DNA from: UMGS755 sp045652815
GTDB lineage: Bacteria > Bacillota > Clostridia > UBA1381 > UBA9506
Direction: 5' to 3'
DNA length: 48,764 nt
Assembly: GCA_045652815.1 (NCBI GenBank)
Contig: JAZOLH010000030.1
Coordinates: forward strand, 1 to 48,764
Position 1 is the stretch's first letter; each line of letters begins with the position of its first letter. The translations under genes and the position numbers were made by a program. Of the stretch, positions 25,248 through 33,494 are shown piece after piece. The notes below the pieces were generated by a model. The model saw only the letters and a list, made by a program, of their open reading frames with translations. It ran no database searches and was not told the DNA's origin.

Positions 25248-26618
25248 ATGGTACATAGTTTTGAGATAAACGGCACAAAAATCGTTGTTGATTCCAACAG
25301 CGGTGCTGTGTCTAAATTAGATGACATCAGTTTTGCCATTCTGCAGGCCATCGGTAACGCTGCGCCCCAGAGTGCTGACCTGCCCGAAACCGTGGCAGAG
25401 AAACTGGCTTCCTTCCCCGCCTCTGACGTGAAAGAAGCATGGGCAGAACTGTATGAACTGACAAAAGAAGGCGTTCTGTTTGCCGAAGACCCCTACGCTG
25501 AAATTGCGGCGGCAAAACCCTTAAACCAGAGCGTGATTAAGGCAATGTGTCTGCACATCGCCCACGATTGCAACCTCCGTTGCCGCTATTGTTTTGCCGA
25601 TACCGGTAGTTACGAAGGTCCTCGCGGTCTGATGAGCGCCGAAGTGGGCAGAGCCGCTATTGATTACTTAATCAAGGCCTCCGGTCACCGCAAAAACTTA
25701 GAGGTTGACTTTTTCGGCGGCGAACCCCTGTTAAACTTTGAAGTGGTCAAAGAAATCGTTCGCTATGCCCGCTCCCGTGAGGCAGACTGCGGCAAAAACT
25801 TCCGCTTCACCATCACCACCAACGGTCTCCTTTTAACCGAAGACAAAAAAGAATTCATCAACAAAGAAATGGTGAACATTGTCCTGAGTATTGATGGTCG
25901 TAAGGACGTGAATGATAAGATGCGTTACCGCATGGATGGTAGCGGCTCATATGATACTATCATAGGTAAATTCGTTGATATGGCAGAATCTCGTGATCAG
26001 GATAACTACTATGTCCGCGGCACTTTCACCCGCTATAACTTAGACTTCTCCGAAGATGTTCTGCATCTGGCAGATAAGGGCTTTAAACAGATTTCCGTTG
26101 AGCCCGTTGTATCGTCTCCCGAGCTTGACTATATGCTCCGCGAAGAAGATTTGCCGATTCTCTTTGACCAGTATGAAAAACTGGCGGCTGAATATGTAAA
26201 ACGTAAACAGGAAGGCAATGGCTTTAACTTCTTCCACTTTATGGTGGACCTTTCCGGCGGCCCCTGTATTTTAAAACGTCTGACAGGTTGCGGTGCCGGT
26301 CACGAATATGTGGCTGTATCCCCCGATGGTGACATTTACCCCTGCCATCAGTTTGTAGGCGAAGAAGAAAAGAAACTGGGCACTGTGTTCACAGAAGATT
26401 TCCGCACCGATATCAGCCAGTTCTTCCGTGATTCCAATGTATATACAAAACCCGCCTGCCAGAACTGTTTTGCTAAGTTCTATTGCAGTGGCGGTTGCCC
26501 TGCTAACGCTATCCAGTATGGTGGCGGCATCAACGAGCCCCTGCACCTGTCCTGTGAACTGATGCGCAAGAGACTCGAGTGTGCCCTCTACTGTTCTGTT
26601 ATGGCAGAAGAAGAATAA
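25248..26618 (+). CDS. scfB: SCIFF maturase, radical SAM/SPASM enzyme
   Basis: 456-aa maturase that forms thioether cross-links in the SCIFF peptide. An N-terminal peptide-binding region (about 1-85) leads to the radical SAM cluster CNLRCRYC (C108, C112, C115). The SPASM region has GCGAGHEYVAVSPDGDIYPCHQ, then CQNCFAKFYCSGGCP and a late cysteine, giving two auxiliary clusters. The ATG at 25248 is 10 nt after AAAGGA; the frame is open upstream but has no better start. Confidence 0.94.
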   Translation: MVHSFEINGTKIVVDSNSGAVSKLDDISFAILQAIGNAAPQSADLPETVAEKLASFPASDVKEAWAELYELTKEGVLFAEDPYAEIAAAKPLNQSVIKAMCLHIAHDCNLRCRYCFADTGSYEGPRGLMSAEVGRAAIDYLIKASGHRKNLEVDFFGGEPLLNFEVVKEIVRYARSREADCGKNFRFTITTNGLLLTEDKKEFINKEMVNIVLSIDGRKDVNDKMRYRMDGSGSYDTIIGKFVDMAESRDQDNYYVRGTFTRYNLDFSEDVLHLADKGFKQISVEPVVSSPELDYMLREEDLPILFDQYEKLAAEYVKRKQEGNGFNFFHFMVDLSGGPCILKRLTGCGAGHEYVAVSPDGDIYPCHQFVGEEEKKLGTVFTEDFRTDISQFFRDSNVYTKPACQNCFAKFYCSGGCPANAIQYGGGINEPLHLSCELMRKRLECALYCSVMAEEE

Positions 26619-26633
26619 AACGGAGTTAAAACT

Positions 26634-27995
26634 ATGGAAAAAGGTAGCAAAGTCCTACTGACAATTGATGCCATAGCCGCAGGTGGCGACGGTGTTGGCC
26701 GCGTAGATGGTCTTGCTGTTTTCGTGCCGAACACCTGCCGCGGCGACCAGATTGAAGCGGAGATTTACCGTGTTAAATCCGGTCTTGCCTATGGTAAAAT
26801 AACAAAACTCATTCAGCCCTCACCTTGCCGGAGGGCTGATTTTTGCGCGCAGGAAAGTCTTTGCGGCGGTTGTGACTTTGCTCATATGACCTATGATGAA
26901 CAACTGGCGGTAAAACGTCAGATTGTCTATGATGCGCTGACTCGCATCGGTGGTTTCCGTGATGCAGAAGTTAGTGACACCCTGCCCTCTCCCAAGCAGG
27001 AACGCTACCGCAACAAAATGGTGTTCCCCTTTGGCAGAGATGATAGCGGTAACACCTGTGGCGGATTTTTTGCCCCAGCCAGTCACAAACTGATTTCCCT
27101 GTCCGATTGTCGCCAAGGGGATGAAACCGTGTCCCGCTATTTAGCGGCGGCGGTGGAATATTTAACCGAAACAAACACCACTCTCTACGATGAAGCCACC
27201 CACAAGGGCTCAGCACGCCGCCTTTTCGTCCGCCTTGCCGAAGGTACAAAGGAGGCCATGGTGGTGCTGGCGGCCAACGCCAAAAAACTGAAAAATCCCG
27301 AACTTTTGGTTGAGAAACTCTTAGCTGTCAAAACGGATTACAAACTGACCTCCGTGATGTTCAGCCGCCACCAAAAGCCCGATAATCTGCTGCTGGGTCC
27401 TGAAAACAAGGTGCTCTACGGTAGAGATTATATCGAAGATATTCTGGGCGGTCTGACCTTCCATATTGCCGCTCATAGTTTTTATCAGATTAACCCTCTG
27501 CAAACTGAGGTGCTCTATAACACCGCACTCGATATGGCAAACCTTTCTGGAAACGAAACCGTCCTCGACTTATATTGCGGCATCGGTACCATTTCCCTCT
27601 TCGCCGCGCGGCGTGCAGGCAAGGTCATCGGTGTTGAAATTGTGCCCAGCGCCATCGAGAACGCCAAGGAAAACGCCGAGAGAAACAACATTCAAAATGC
27701 CGAATTCCTGCTTGGCGGTGCAGAAGATATCGCACCCCGCCTTGCAAAAGATGGTATTCGTCCCGATGTGATTTTCATCGATCCGCCAAGAAAAGGGTCC
27801 GACGCCCGCACTCTTGATGCGATGATAGAAATGTCCCCCGAAAAGATCGTCTATGTTTCCTGTAACCCCGCAACCCTCGCCCGAGATGCCAAATACCTCT
27901 GCGAGAAGGGTTACCGCCTGATCTCCGCCACCCCGGCAGATATGTTCCCAAATACGAGCCATGTAGAAAGTGTGATTCTTTTAAGTCGGGAATAA
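26634..27995 (+). CDS. rlmD: 23S rRNA (uracil-C5) methyltransferase, RlmD/RlmCD type
   Basis: Methylates uracil C5 in 23S rRNA using SAM. 453 aa. A TRAM domain (about 1-60) is followed by a 4Fe-4S set at C65, C71, C77 and C80, and then the methyltransferase fold with LDLYCGIGTISLFAA. DPPRKGS and the catalytic cysteine in VYVSCNPATLARD (near residue 410) come last. Begins 15 bases after scfB with a weak site. The exact target uracil cannot be told from sequence. Confidence 0.93.
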   Translation: MEKGSKVLLTIDAIAAGGDGVGRVDGLAVFVPNTCRGDQIEAEIYRVKSGLAYGKITKLIQPSPCRRADFCAQESLCGGCDFAHMTYDEQLAVKRQIVYDALTRIGGFRDAEVSDTLPSPKQERYRNKMVFPFGRDDSGNTCGGFFAPASHKLISLSDCRQGDETVSRYLAAAVEYLTETNTTLYDEATHKGSARRLFVRLAEGTKEAMVVLAANAKKLKNPELLVEKLLAVKTDYKLTSVMFSRHQKPDNLLLGPENKVLYGRDYIEDILGGLTFHIAAHSFYQINPLQTEVLYNTALDMANLSGNETVLDLYCGIGTISLFAARRAGKVIGVEIVPSAIENAKENAERNNIQNAEFLLGGAEDIAPRLAKDGIRPDVIFIDPPRKGSDARTLDAMIEMSPEKIVYVSCNPATLARDAKYLCEKGYRLISATPADMFPNTSHVESVILLSRE

Positions 27996-28024
27996 TACAA
28001 AGAAATACAGGAGGGCCAGCAATA

Positions 28025-28750
28025 GTGAAAATCTTAATTACCAATGACGACAGTATTTCTTCCGAGGTACTTTTGCCTTTGGCTAGGTGGGTAAAACAAT
28101 TTGGCGAAGTGACTGTTGTTGTTCCAAAATATGAACAAAGTGGCAAAAGCCACTGTGTCGAATTCCGCAAAGCCTTTGAGGTAAAACAGGTTCCTTTTGA
28201 CGATCCGGATATCAAAGCATACACGGTGGATTCTTCTCCGGCAGACTGCGTCCGCTTTGCTTTGGAAGGCATGCAGACGACATTTGATTTTGTTATTTCC
28301 GGCATTAACCGGGGCTTAAATCTTGGCATTGACATGCTATACTCCGGTACATTAGGTGCTGTGTTTGAGGCAGCCACATTTGGACTTCCGGCAGTAGCGC
28401 TTTCCACAAAATCGGGCGGATTTGGCGAAGCCATAGAAGCACTGGAAGAAATTAAGGATTTTTTTGTCCGTCACGACTTGATGAAAAAAAACAGTTTATA
28501 TAATGTAAACATTCCAATTCACCATAAAGGAATCCGTATTACCCGTATGGGGGAACGCTATTTTGTTGACGAATTTCTCCCACAGGGCAATGACATGTAT
28601 CTTCCAACCTACAAAAACACCTGGACAGATTCCGACGACTATAGTATCGATATCAGTGCAACCTCGTCTGGATATATTTCCGTGTCGCCGCTGACCTTGA
28701 ATCGGACAAACATGAACGTGTTTGAAGAATTAAGCAAATTAAACCCTTAA
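28025..28750 (+). CDS. surE: 5'/3'-nucleotidase SurE
   Basis: 241-aa nucleoside-monophosphate phosphatase. Metal ligands Asp8 and Asp9 in ILITNDDS, the SGKSH segment and SGINRGLNLG near 94-103 are intact, as is the YSGTLGAVFEA box. Start is GTG at 28025, 10 nt after AGGAGG. Its proline codons (CCA 4, CCG 4, CCT 3, CCC 0) differ from nearby core genes, which favour CCC, suggesting a different origin. Confidence 0.92.
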   Translation: MKILITNDDSISSEVLLPLARWVKQFGEVTVVVPKYEQSGKSHCVEFRKAFEVKQVPFDDPDIKAYTVDSSPADCVRFALEGMQTTFDFVISGINRGLNLGIDMLYSGTLGAVFEAATFGLPAVALSTKSGGFGEAIEALEEIKDFFVRHDLMKKNSLYNVNIPIHHKGIRITRMGERYFVDEFLPQGNDMYLPTYKNTWTDSDDYSIDISATSSGYISVSPLTLNRTNMNVFEELSKLNP

Positions 28751-28756
28751 TTTCTC

Positions 28757-28843
28757 ATGGTAGATGATATGAAATTAAGTTTGGACAATGGCGATAGTGT
28801 TGAGACGGTGGCTCTTCTTACCAAATCGGAGGTTACTTTATGA
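28757..28843 (+). other. Possible 28-codon leader ORF
   Basis: ATG at 28757 opens a 28-codon frame whose TGA overlaps the ATG of the next gene. It has no good ribosome site and no recognised family. It could be a leader peptide, a gene remnant or chance. Confidence 0.2.
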
Positions 28844-29418
28844 AAAAACCAAGCGATCCTGCCATATTTATGAATAGCACGATTGTGCTGATGGTACTGA
28901 TCTCTCTAACTTGCTTCACCTTTTATTATGGTAACAAAACCGATAGCAATGTTGTTTTATGGACGGGCATCGTGGCTTTTATGATTGTGTATCACTTTTG
29001 GTTGCGCCTAATTATGGGAAACGTGACTAAACTGCTTTCTATCAGTCCCGATTTTTTATTGTTTCGTGAAGCCCCATTCGAAAAGAAATTGTACCGCCTT
29101 CTGCGCGTTAAAAAGTGGAAAGGCAAAGCGCTTACATATAACCCGGAGGAATTTTCCCTGAAAGAACGTTCTTTGGAACAAATTGCCGCCACCATTCGAA
29201 AATCCGAAATTGACCATTGGATTAACGAATTGATTTCCCTCAGCAGCATTTTGTTTGCTTTCCTTTGGGGAAACTGGTGGATTTTTATTCTGACAGCTGT
29301 TATTGCAATGCTGTTTGATGCTCAGTTTATTGTCATCCAGCGCTATAACAGACCTCGCATTATGCGGTTGATTAAGCGTTATGCCGCACCAGCAGATGCA
29401 AGTAGTATTACCATCTGA
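28840..29418 (+). CDS. CrtO-like membrane protein (glycosyl-diaponeurosporenoate acyltransferase family)
   Basis: 192 aa with two hydrophobic segments near the N-terminus (about 13-30, 38-58) and two near the C-terminus (about 132-160). It shares VKKWKGK, a downstream RKSEIDHWIN and an IVIQRYNRPR box, in that order, with staphylococcal CrtO, which acylates the sugar of staphyloxanthin. No carotenoid genes are nearby, so the substrate is unlikely to be that pigment. GGAGG precedes the ATG. Codon use resembles surE rather than the core genes. Confidence 0.7.
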   Translation: MKKPSDPAIFMNSTIVLMVLISLTCFTFYYGNKTDSNVVLWTGIVAFMIVYHFWLRLIMGNVTKLLSISPDFLLFREAPFEKKLYRLLRVKKWKGKALTYNPEEFSLKERSLEQIAATIRKSEIDHWINELISLSSILFAFLWGNWWIFILTAVIAMLFDAQFIVIQRYNRPRIMRLIKRYAAPADASSITI

Positions 29419-29436
29419 TTAAATTCTGCAAAGGAC

Positions 29437-29465
29437 TTGACAAAATGCCAAAAAATTGGTATACT
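29437..29465 (+). promoter_or_regulatory. Promoter of tRNA-Ser
   Basis: TTGACA (29437-29442), 17-bp spacer and TATACT (29460-29465) with TGG before the -10; the tRNA begins 19 bp downstream. Confidence 0.88.
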
Positions 29466-29483
29466 AATCAAGTCCTATTAAAC

Positions 29484-29570
<87 letters not shown>

Positions 29571-29609
29571 AAAGAACTACATTGCCGAAAGGTGATGTAG
29601 TTCTTTTTT
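29571..29609 (+). terminator. Terminator after tRNA-Ser
   Basis: A 12-bp stem (AAAGAACTACAT and its complement, arms 29571-29582 and 29595-29606) topped by a GCC-GAAA-GGT hairpin, followed by six Ts. Confidence 0.87.
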
Positions 29610-29610
29610 A

Positions 29611-29761
29611 TTAAAAGGGATTTGAACCCACGGGTTCGTCGAAGCGGTCTGCGAGCGGGGCGAGCAGAGCCGCAAAGCTCGAGCAGATAAAGCTTTTCGG
29701 GCACCGCCAAGGGCGGTCGAAAAGGTTATCAGCGCAGAGTATCCCACCCTCTCCGCCAAAA
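29611..29761 (+). repeat. Structured tRNA-Ser-derived element
   Basis: Between the tRNA terminator and marR. It begins with an inverted copy of the tRNA T arm (29617-29633, 16 of 17 matching 29541-29557). It ends with a direct 21-base copy (29741-29761) of the tRNA 3' end plus CCA and AAA (29553-29573). The middle folds into two strong hairpins: GCGG-TCTGC with GCAGA-CCGC near 29645-29673, and CTTTTCG/CGAAAAG around ACCGCC/GGCGGT at 29693-29724. No protein-coding signal is seen. It may be a small mobile element or an att-like scar. Confidence 0.6.
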
Positions 29762-29795
29762 TACCCATACCACAATAGTGGTATGGGTATTTCTT
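29761..29795 (+). terminator. Second terminator-like hairpin after the tRNA-derived element
   Basis: A perfect 13-bp stem (ATACCCATACCAC and its complement, arms 29761-29773 and 29778-29790) with AATA loop and TTCTT. It follows the duplicated tRNA end just as the first terminator follows the real one, but with different stem bases. Confidence 0.7.
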
Positions 29796-29814
29796 GGGAT
29801 ATAATTTTCTAAAT

Positions 29815-29840
29815 AAAAAAAGCCCGCTAAACAGCGGGCT
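29815..29840 (-). terminator. Terminator after marR
   Basis: Minus-strand stem AGCCCGCT/AGCGGGCT (arms 29821-29828 and 29833-29840) with 4-nt loop and seven Ts, just after the stop codon. Confidence 0.9.
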
Positions 29841-29844
29841 CTTC

Positions 29845-30297
29845 TTATTTATTCTCTTCAATATACTTTGTCAGATTCTCAGCCAGCGTTCTCAGGAAGA
29901 TGTAGGTCGTCGTTCTGTCTTCTTCCTTTACATTGACCAAACTCATCTGTTCAATCAATTCCAAAATACGCTTTTCGATTTTCTCGGTTTTTTCTTTTCC
30001 TTCTTGGGTCAAAACCGCTACCGTGTTATATTTTTTTCCGCCCACATAATCGGGATAATCAATCACCTTGCAGTCATACAGTTCAGCAAGCGCACGGGAT
30101 ACCGCCGCCTTGTTAACGCCAACCTGCTCTGCAAGCTGCGCCGCAGTCAGTCCCTCTTCGTGACGAAGCAGATAGAAAAGATACATCAGGTGGTTTCCTT
30201 TTAAGCCAAACTTTTGCATCTCTTCGCCTTTGATTTTCTGAATGCCTTTTTGAATGACAGATATATTATTGGTAAAAACCTCAAACAATTTGAGCAT
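29845..30297 (-). CDS. MarR family transcriptional regulator
   Basis: 150 aa. The winged-helix core lies at about 30-110: YLLRHEEGLTAAQLAEQVGVNKAAVSRALAELYD is the recognition region, and DYVGGKKYNTVAVLTQEG forms the wing. Its promoter overlaps a palindromic operator, so it probably represses itself. No transporter or enzyme gene is adjacent on its strand; htrA diverges from it. The ligand and further targets are unknown. Confidence 0.9.
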   Translation of the reverse strand: MLKLFEVFTNNISVIQKGIQKIKGEEMQKFGLKGNHLMYLFYLLRHEEGLTAAQLAEQVGVNKAAVSRALAELYDCKVIDYPDYVGGKKYNTVAVLTQEGKEKTEKIEKRILELIEQMSLVNVKEEDRTTTYIFLRTLAENLTKYIEENK

Positions 30298-30327
30298 TTG
30301 TTAATCTCCCCTCGGGTTGTTAAGATT

Positions 30328-30358
30328 ATCATACCACAAAAGTTGTTGACCTGTCAAC
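30328..30358 (-). promoter_or_regulatory. marR promoter with overlapping operator
   Basis: Minus-strand TTGACA (30352-30357) and TATGAT (30328-30333) are 18 bp apart with TGG before the -10. A perfect inverted repeat GTTGAC-AG-GTCAAC covers 30345-30358, on the -35. This is the layout of an autorepressed MarR gene. Confidence 0.75.
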
Positions 30359-30499
30359 TTTTTCTTTGCTAAAGGTCGTTGCCTCCCCTTTTATCAAAAA
30401 AAATCGAATTTTTCTGCAAAGTTTACATTTTGTTCACAACAAAATCATAAAAATATGATTTAATATAAATAGAACAAAATTCCGAAAGGATGATAGACT

Positions 30500-31819
30500 A
30501 TGGATGAAAATAAATTCTACGTCAATAACACAGAAGATGAAGACATCGATGACCTTTTGTGGTTTGCCGATGACTTTGAAGAAGAGTTCAAACGTTCCGT
30601 ACCGGAGCATCGTTCTTTGGCAGTGTATCAGCCAAAGCCAAAACGTTTCAGTAAACTGTTTAAAAGCCCTATCTTTGCGGCGGTTGTCAGTTCGCTCCTC
30701 ACCTGCTGTTTGTGTTTGGGTCTTTTCTCGGCTTTTGGCGGTGCTCGCTATAACGGTCCCACACTTCCCACGCTTGCAGACAGCGCCACAGCAACACCTA
30801 TGGCAACAGGCGGCACACTGACTATCCCTCAGGTTTATGATACAGTCTCCCCCGCTGTTGTCACCATCCTTTGCAACACCCAGTCCGGCGGCTACCTGCA
30901 GTCGCAGATGTCCAGCGGCTCCGGTATTATTCTCCGTCAGGATGGATACATTGTCACCAATAACCACGTCATCAGCGGTGCCACAAAAATCACCGTTAAC
31001 ACCATCGCAGGTCAGAGTTTTGAAGCAAAACTGGTAGGCGCTGACGAACGTACCGACCTGGCTGTTTTAAAAGTAGATGCCAAACAGGCTCTGCCTTATG
31101 CCACCTTGGGCGATTCTTCCAAAATCCGCGTGGGCGATATGGCTCTTGCCATCGGCAACCCCTTAAAAGAAGAACTGGCAGGCACCTTAACCGTCGGTTA
31201 CATCAGCGCCATCAATCGTTCTATGGTCATCGATGGCAGACAAATGACCATGATTCAGACCGATGCGGCCATCAACCCCGGCAACTCCGGTGGTGCGCTC
31301 CTGAATCTGCAGGGTCACGTAATCGGCATTAACACCGCTAAATCCACCGGCTACGATGTGGAAGGTCTGGGCTTTGCCATCCCCGTAAACGAAGCACGCC
31401 CCATCATCGAATCCATCATTGAAAACGGTTATGTAACCGGTCGTGTTGTGATTGGCATCACAGGTCAGGATATCACTGAAGCCATTGCCAAGGCCAACGA
31501 TCTGCCCGTAGGCGTTTACGTTCGCGATGTTTTAGTCGGCAGTGCCGCTGAAAAAGCAGGTATTATGGCAGGCGATGTGATTACAGAATGTGACGGTAAG
31601 AAAGTCGCCTCCGTTGACGAAATCAACACCATCCGCGATACCCATAAAGTGGGCGAAGCTATGAAGATGACGATTTACCGAAACGGTAAAACCAAAACCG
31701 TAACACTCACACTGCAGGAAGATAAACCCTCAAACGATCAAACCCCTGCACAAAGTCAGCAGATTCCCCAGCAGGAAACACAGCAAATCCCCTTCCCGTT
31801 CTCCTGGTTCGGCTGGTGA
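30500..31819 (+). CDS. HtrA/DegP-like trypsin-type serine protease
   Basis: 439-aa membrane-anchored quality-control protease. An acidic cytoplasmic N-terminus (1-50), one membrane segment (about 57-80), then the protease domain with catalytic His156 (TNNHVIS), Asp186 (RTDLAVL) and Ser263 (GNSGGAL). A C-terminal PDZ domain (about 320-410) and a Gln/Pro-rich tail follow. ATG behind AAAGGATG. Divergent from marR and transcribed towards xerD, with a shared terminator between. No CtsR or CssR-type operator is obvious. Confidence 0.93.
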   Translation: MDENKFYVNNTEDEDIDDLLWFADDFEEEFKRSVPEHRSLAVYQPKPKRFSKLFKSPIFAAVVSSLLTCCLCLGLFSAFGGARYNGPTLPTLADSATATPMATGGTLTIPQVYDTVSPAVVTILCNTQSGGYLQSQMSSGSGIILRQDGYIVTNNHVISGATKITVNTIAGQSFEAKLVGADERTDLAVLKVDAKQALPYATLGDSSKIRVGDMALAIGNPLKEELAGTLTVGYISAINRSMVIDGRQMTMIQTDAAINPGNSGGALLNLQGHVIGINTAKSTGYDVEGLGFAIPVNEARPIIESIIENGYVTGRVVIGITGQDITEAIAKANDLPVGVYVRDVLVGSAAEKAGIMAGDVITECDGKKVASVDEINTIRDTHKVGEAMKMTIYRNGKTKTVTLTLQEDKPSNDQTPAQSQQIPQQETQQIPFPFSWFGW

Positions 31820-31830
31820 CACGAATAAAT

Positions 31831-31863
31831 AAAAAGGCATCCACGTTTGTGGATGCCTTTTTT
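31831..31863. terminator. Bidirectional terminator between htrA and xerD
   Basis: A 14-bp stem (AAAAAGGCATCCAC and its complement, arms 31831-31844 and 31849-31862) with GTTT loop, and A/T tracts on both sides. It serves the two convergent genes. Confidence 0.9.
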
Positions 31864-32746
31864 ATGCTCTTGGATGAGCCTTTGAATATACATCTTTTAA
31901 TGTACTGTTCACCAGTTGCACATACACCTTCGTAGATGCCACATCTGCATGACCCAGCATCGACTGAATGGAATGAATATCCGCCCCGTTTTCAAGCAGA
32001 TGCGCCGCAAAGGAATGGCGCAGAGTGTGGGGTGTGATGGGGGCGGTCAGTTCCGCACTTTTTGCATATTGCTTTAAAAGTTTCCAAAATCCCTGACGGG
32101 TCATACGACTGCCGTGCATATTGAGAAACAACGCTTCTTCCTCTGCCCCTCTGACCATATCAGGTCGACCATATCGCAAATAACCACGCAGGGCCTCGCG
32201 GCAGAGAGTCCCGATGGGAATAATGCGCTCGTGACTGTCGCGACCGCCACAATGAACAAAGCCGATATCCAGATTCACATCGGTCAGGTCAAGGGCCAAA
32301 AGTTCCGAGACACGAAGACCCGAAGCATATAAAAGTTCCAGCATCGCCTTATCGCGAAAGCCCTTGGCATCCACGTTTTGCGGTTGCTCTAAAAGTCGCT
32401 CCACATCGCTTGCCGAAAGCACCTGCGGCAGTTTCTTTCTGCCTTTTGGCAGTTTCACCGCCTCGGCAGGGCTGCTCGAAACATCACCGTTTTCCGATAA
32501 GTAACGGTAATAGGCCTTGATGGATGCCAGATTTCGCTTCACTGTTGTCTGGGCTCTGCCCAGTTTTTTTAAGGATGCAAGATAGTGATCAATCACTTTC
32601 TTATCTGCCATCACATCGCTGGAGCCTACCTCCTGTATGTAGTCCAAAAAATTCGCCACATCTCGCTTGTAAGAATCCAGCGTGTTCTTTGTCATATGTT
32701 TTTCTTTGTCTAAAAAGCGTATAAACGCCGCCATATTGTCTGCCAT
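31862..32746 (-). CDS. xerD: Tyrosine recombinase XerD
   Basis: 294-aa site-specific recombinase that resolves chromosome dimers. The N-terminal SAM-like DNA-binding domain covers about 1-90. The catalytic domain carries the Arg in SGLRVSELLALD, HTLRHSFAAHLL, LGHADVASTK and the nucleophile Tyr in KVYVQL. It lies just after spoIIM, an order also found in Bacillus, so this is likely the housekeeping XerD rather than an integrase. Confidence 0.93.
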   Translation of the reverse strand: MADNMAAFIRFLDKEKHMTKNTLDSYKRDVANFLDYIQEVGSSDVMADKKVIDHYLASLKKLGRAQTTVKRNLASIKAYYRYLSENGDVSSSPAEAVKLPKGRKKLPQVLSASDVERLLEQPQNVDAKGFRDKAMLELLYASGLRVSELLALDLTDVNLDIGFVHCGGRDSHERIIPIGTLCREALRGYLRYGRPDMVRGAEEEALFLNMHGSRMTRQGFWKLLKQYAKSAELTAPITPHTLRHSFAAHLLENGADIHSIQSMLGHADVASTKVYVQLVNSTLKDVYSKAHPRA

Positions 32747-32758
32747 AGTTCTTCCTTC

Positions 32759-33388
32759 TCATCTGTAAAGTTCTGCAATGAGCCCGATTAAAAAGGGCTC
32801 TGCATAGGCCTGTAATAGTGCCGCCATCATAGACAGGCAAAACAGACCAATGAGTTTTCCCATCAGGGAAAACGTCCGTTTTTTTAAATCATATTTATCT
32901 TGGGAAAGTCCCAAAGAAAACCGCAAACATAAAAGGCAGGAAACCCAATAAACAGGAATCTGCAGCAGGTAATGGGGACACATCCCCAAAAGAAAAAACA
33001 ACGCCGCCCGAAAACTGTAAATCCGAAACAGGTAAAACAAGGTAAACCCGTGCATAAAACAGCAGAGCGCACAAAACAGAAACACAAGGGGCGCACCAAT
33101 GACCATTAAAGCGCAAAGGAGCAAAAACAAAAAGTTTTTCCCGTTCATAAAAAACGCTGTTTTTAAAAGTTCGCCGCTATCGGTTCCGCTTTGGCTGATG
33201 TTTGTAAAAAAGTCCTGCATGTATAGTTTCAGTGCTTCTGCCGATGCTTCGGGGAGCAAACAAACATACACAAAAGAAGCCAAAAGCCCCATCACAACGC
33301 CCAGCAGAATGCAAAGATGCAATCCTTTTTCCTGCTTGATATAAGCAAAGAGAACATCTCTTGCCCGTTTCGTTCTTCTCAAAGCCAT
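32759..33388 (-). CDS. spoIIM: Stage II sporulation protein M
   Basis: A 209-aa membrane protein with about five hydrophobic segments, matching SpoIIM, part of the SpoIIDMP complex that drives engulfment. The middle segment GAPLVFLFCALCCFMHGFT and LLGMCPHYLLQIP are family-like. The start is uncertain: ATG at 33386-33388 follows GAGAGGG closely, with a TTG nine codons upstream and another two codons downstream. Pairing with xerD supports the call. spoIID and spoIIP are not in the window. Confidence 0.85.
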   Translation of the reverse strand: MALRRTKRARDVLFAYIKQEKGLHLCILLGVVMGLLASFVYVCLLPEASAEALKLYMQDFFTNISQSGTDSGELLKTAFFMNGKNFLFLLLCALMVIGAPLVFLFCALCCFMHGFTLFYLFRIYSFRAALFFLLGMCPHYLLQIPVYWVSCLLCLRFSLGLSQDKYDLKKRTFSLMGKLIGLFCLSMMAALLQAYAEPFLIGLIAELYR

Positions 33389-33494
33389 CCCTCTCTTATC
33401 AGTCGGTTTTGGCAAAACTCTGCCTGTTCTACCCTATGATAAGAAAGAAGAAAAAATGACTCCTTGTCCCGTTTTTATAAAAGTTTTCTTCGGT

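Noticed and set aside
27775..28434. 219-codon open frame on the minus strand
   Set aside because: It spans the opposite strand of the rlmD end and surE, both of which have intact motifs.
31862..32746. Tyrosine recombinase as sign of an integrated element
   Set aside because: Length, motifs and linkage to spoIIM fit housekeeping XerD; no att repeats or phage genes surround it.
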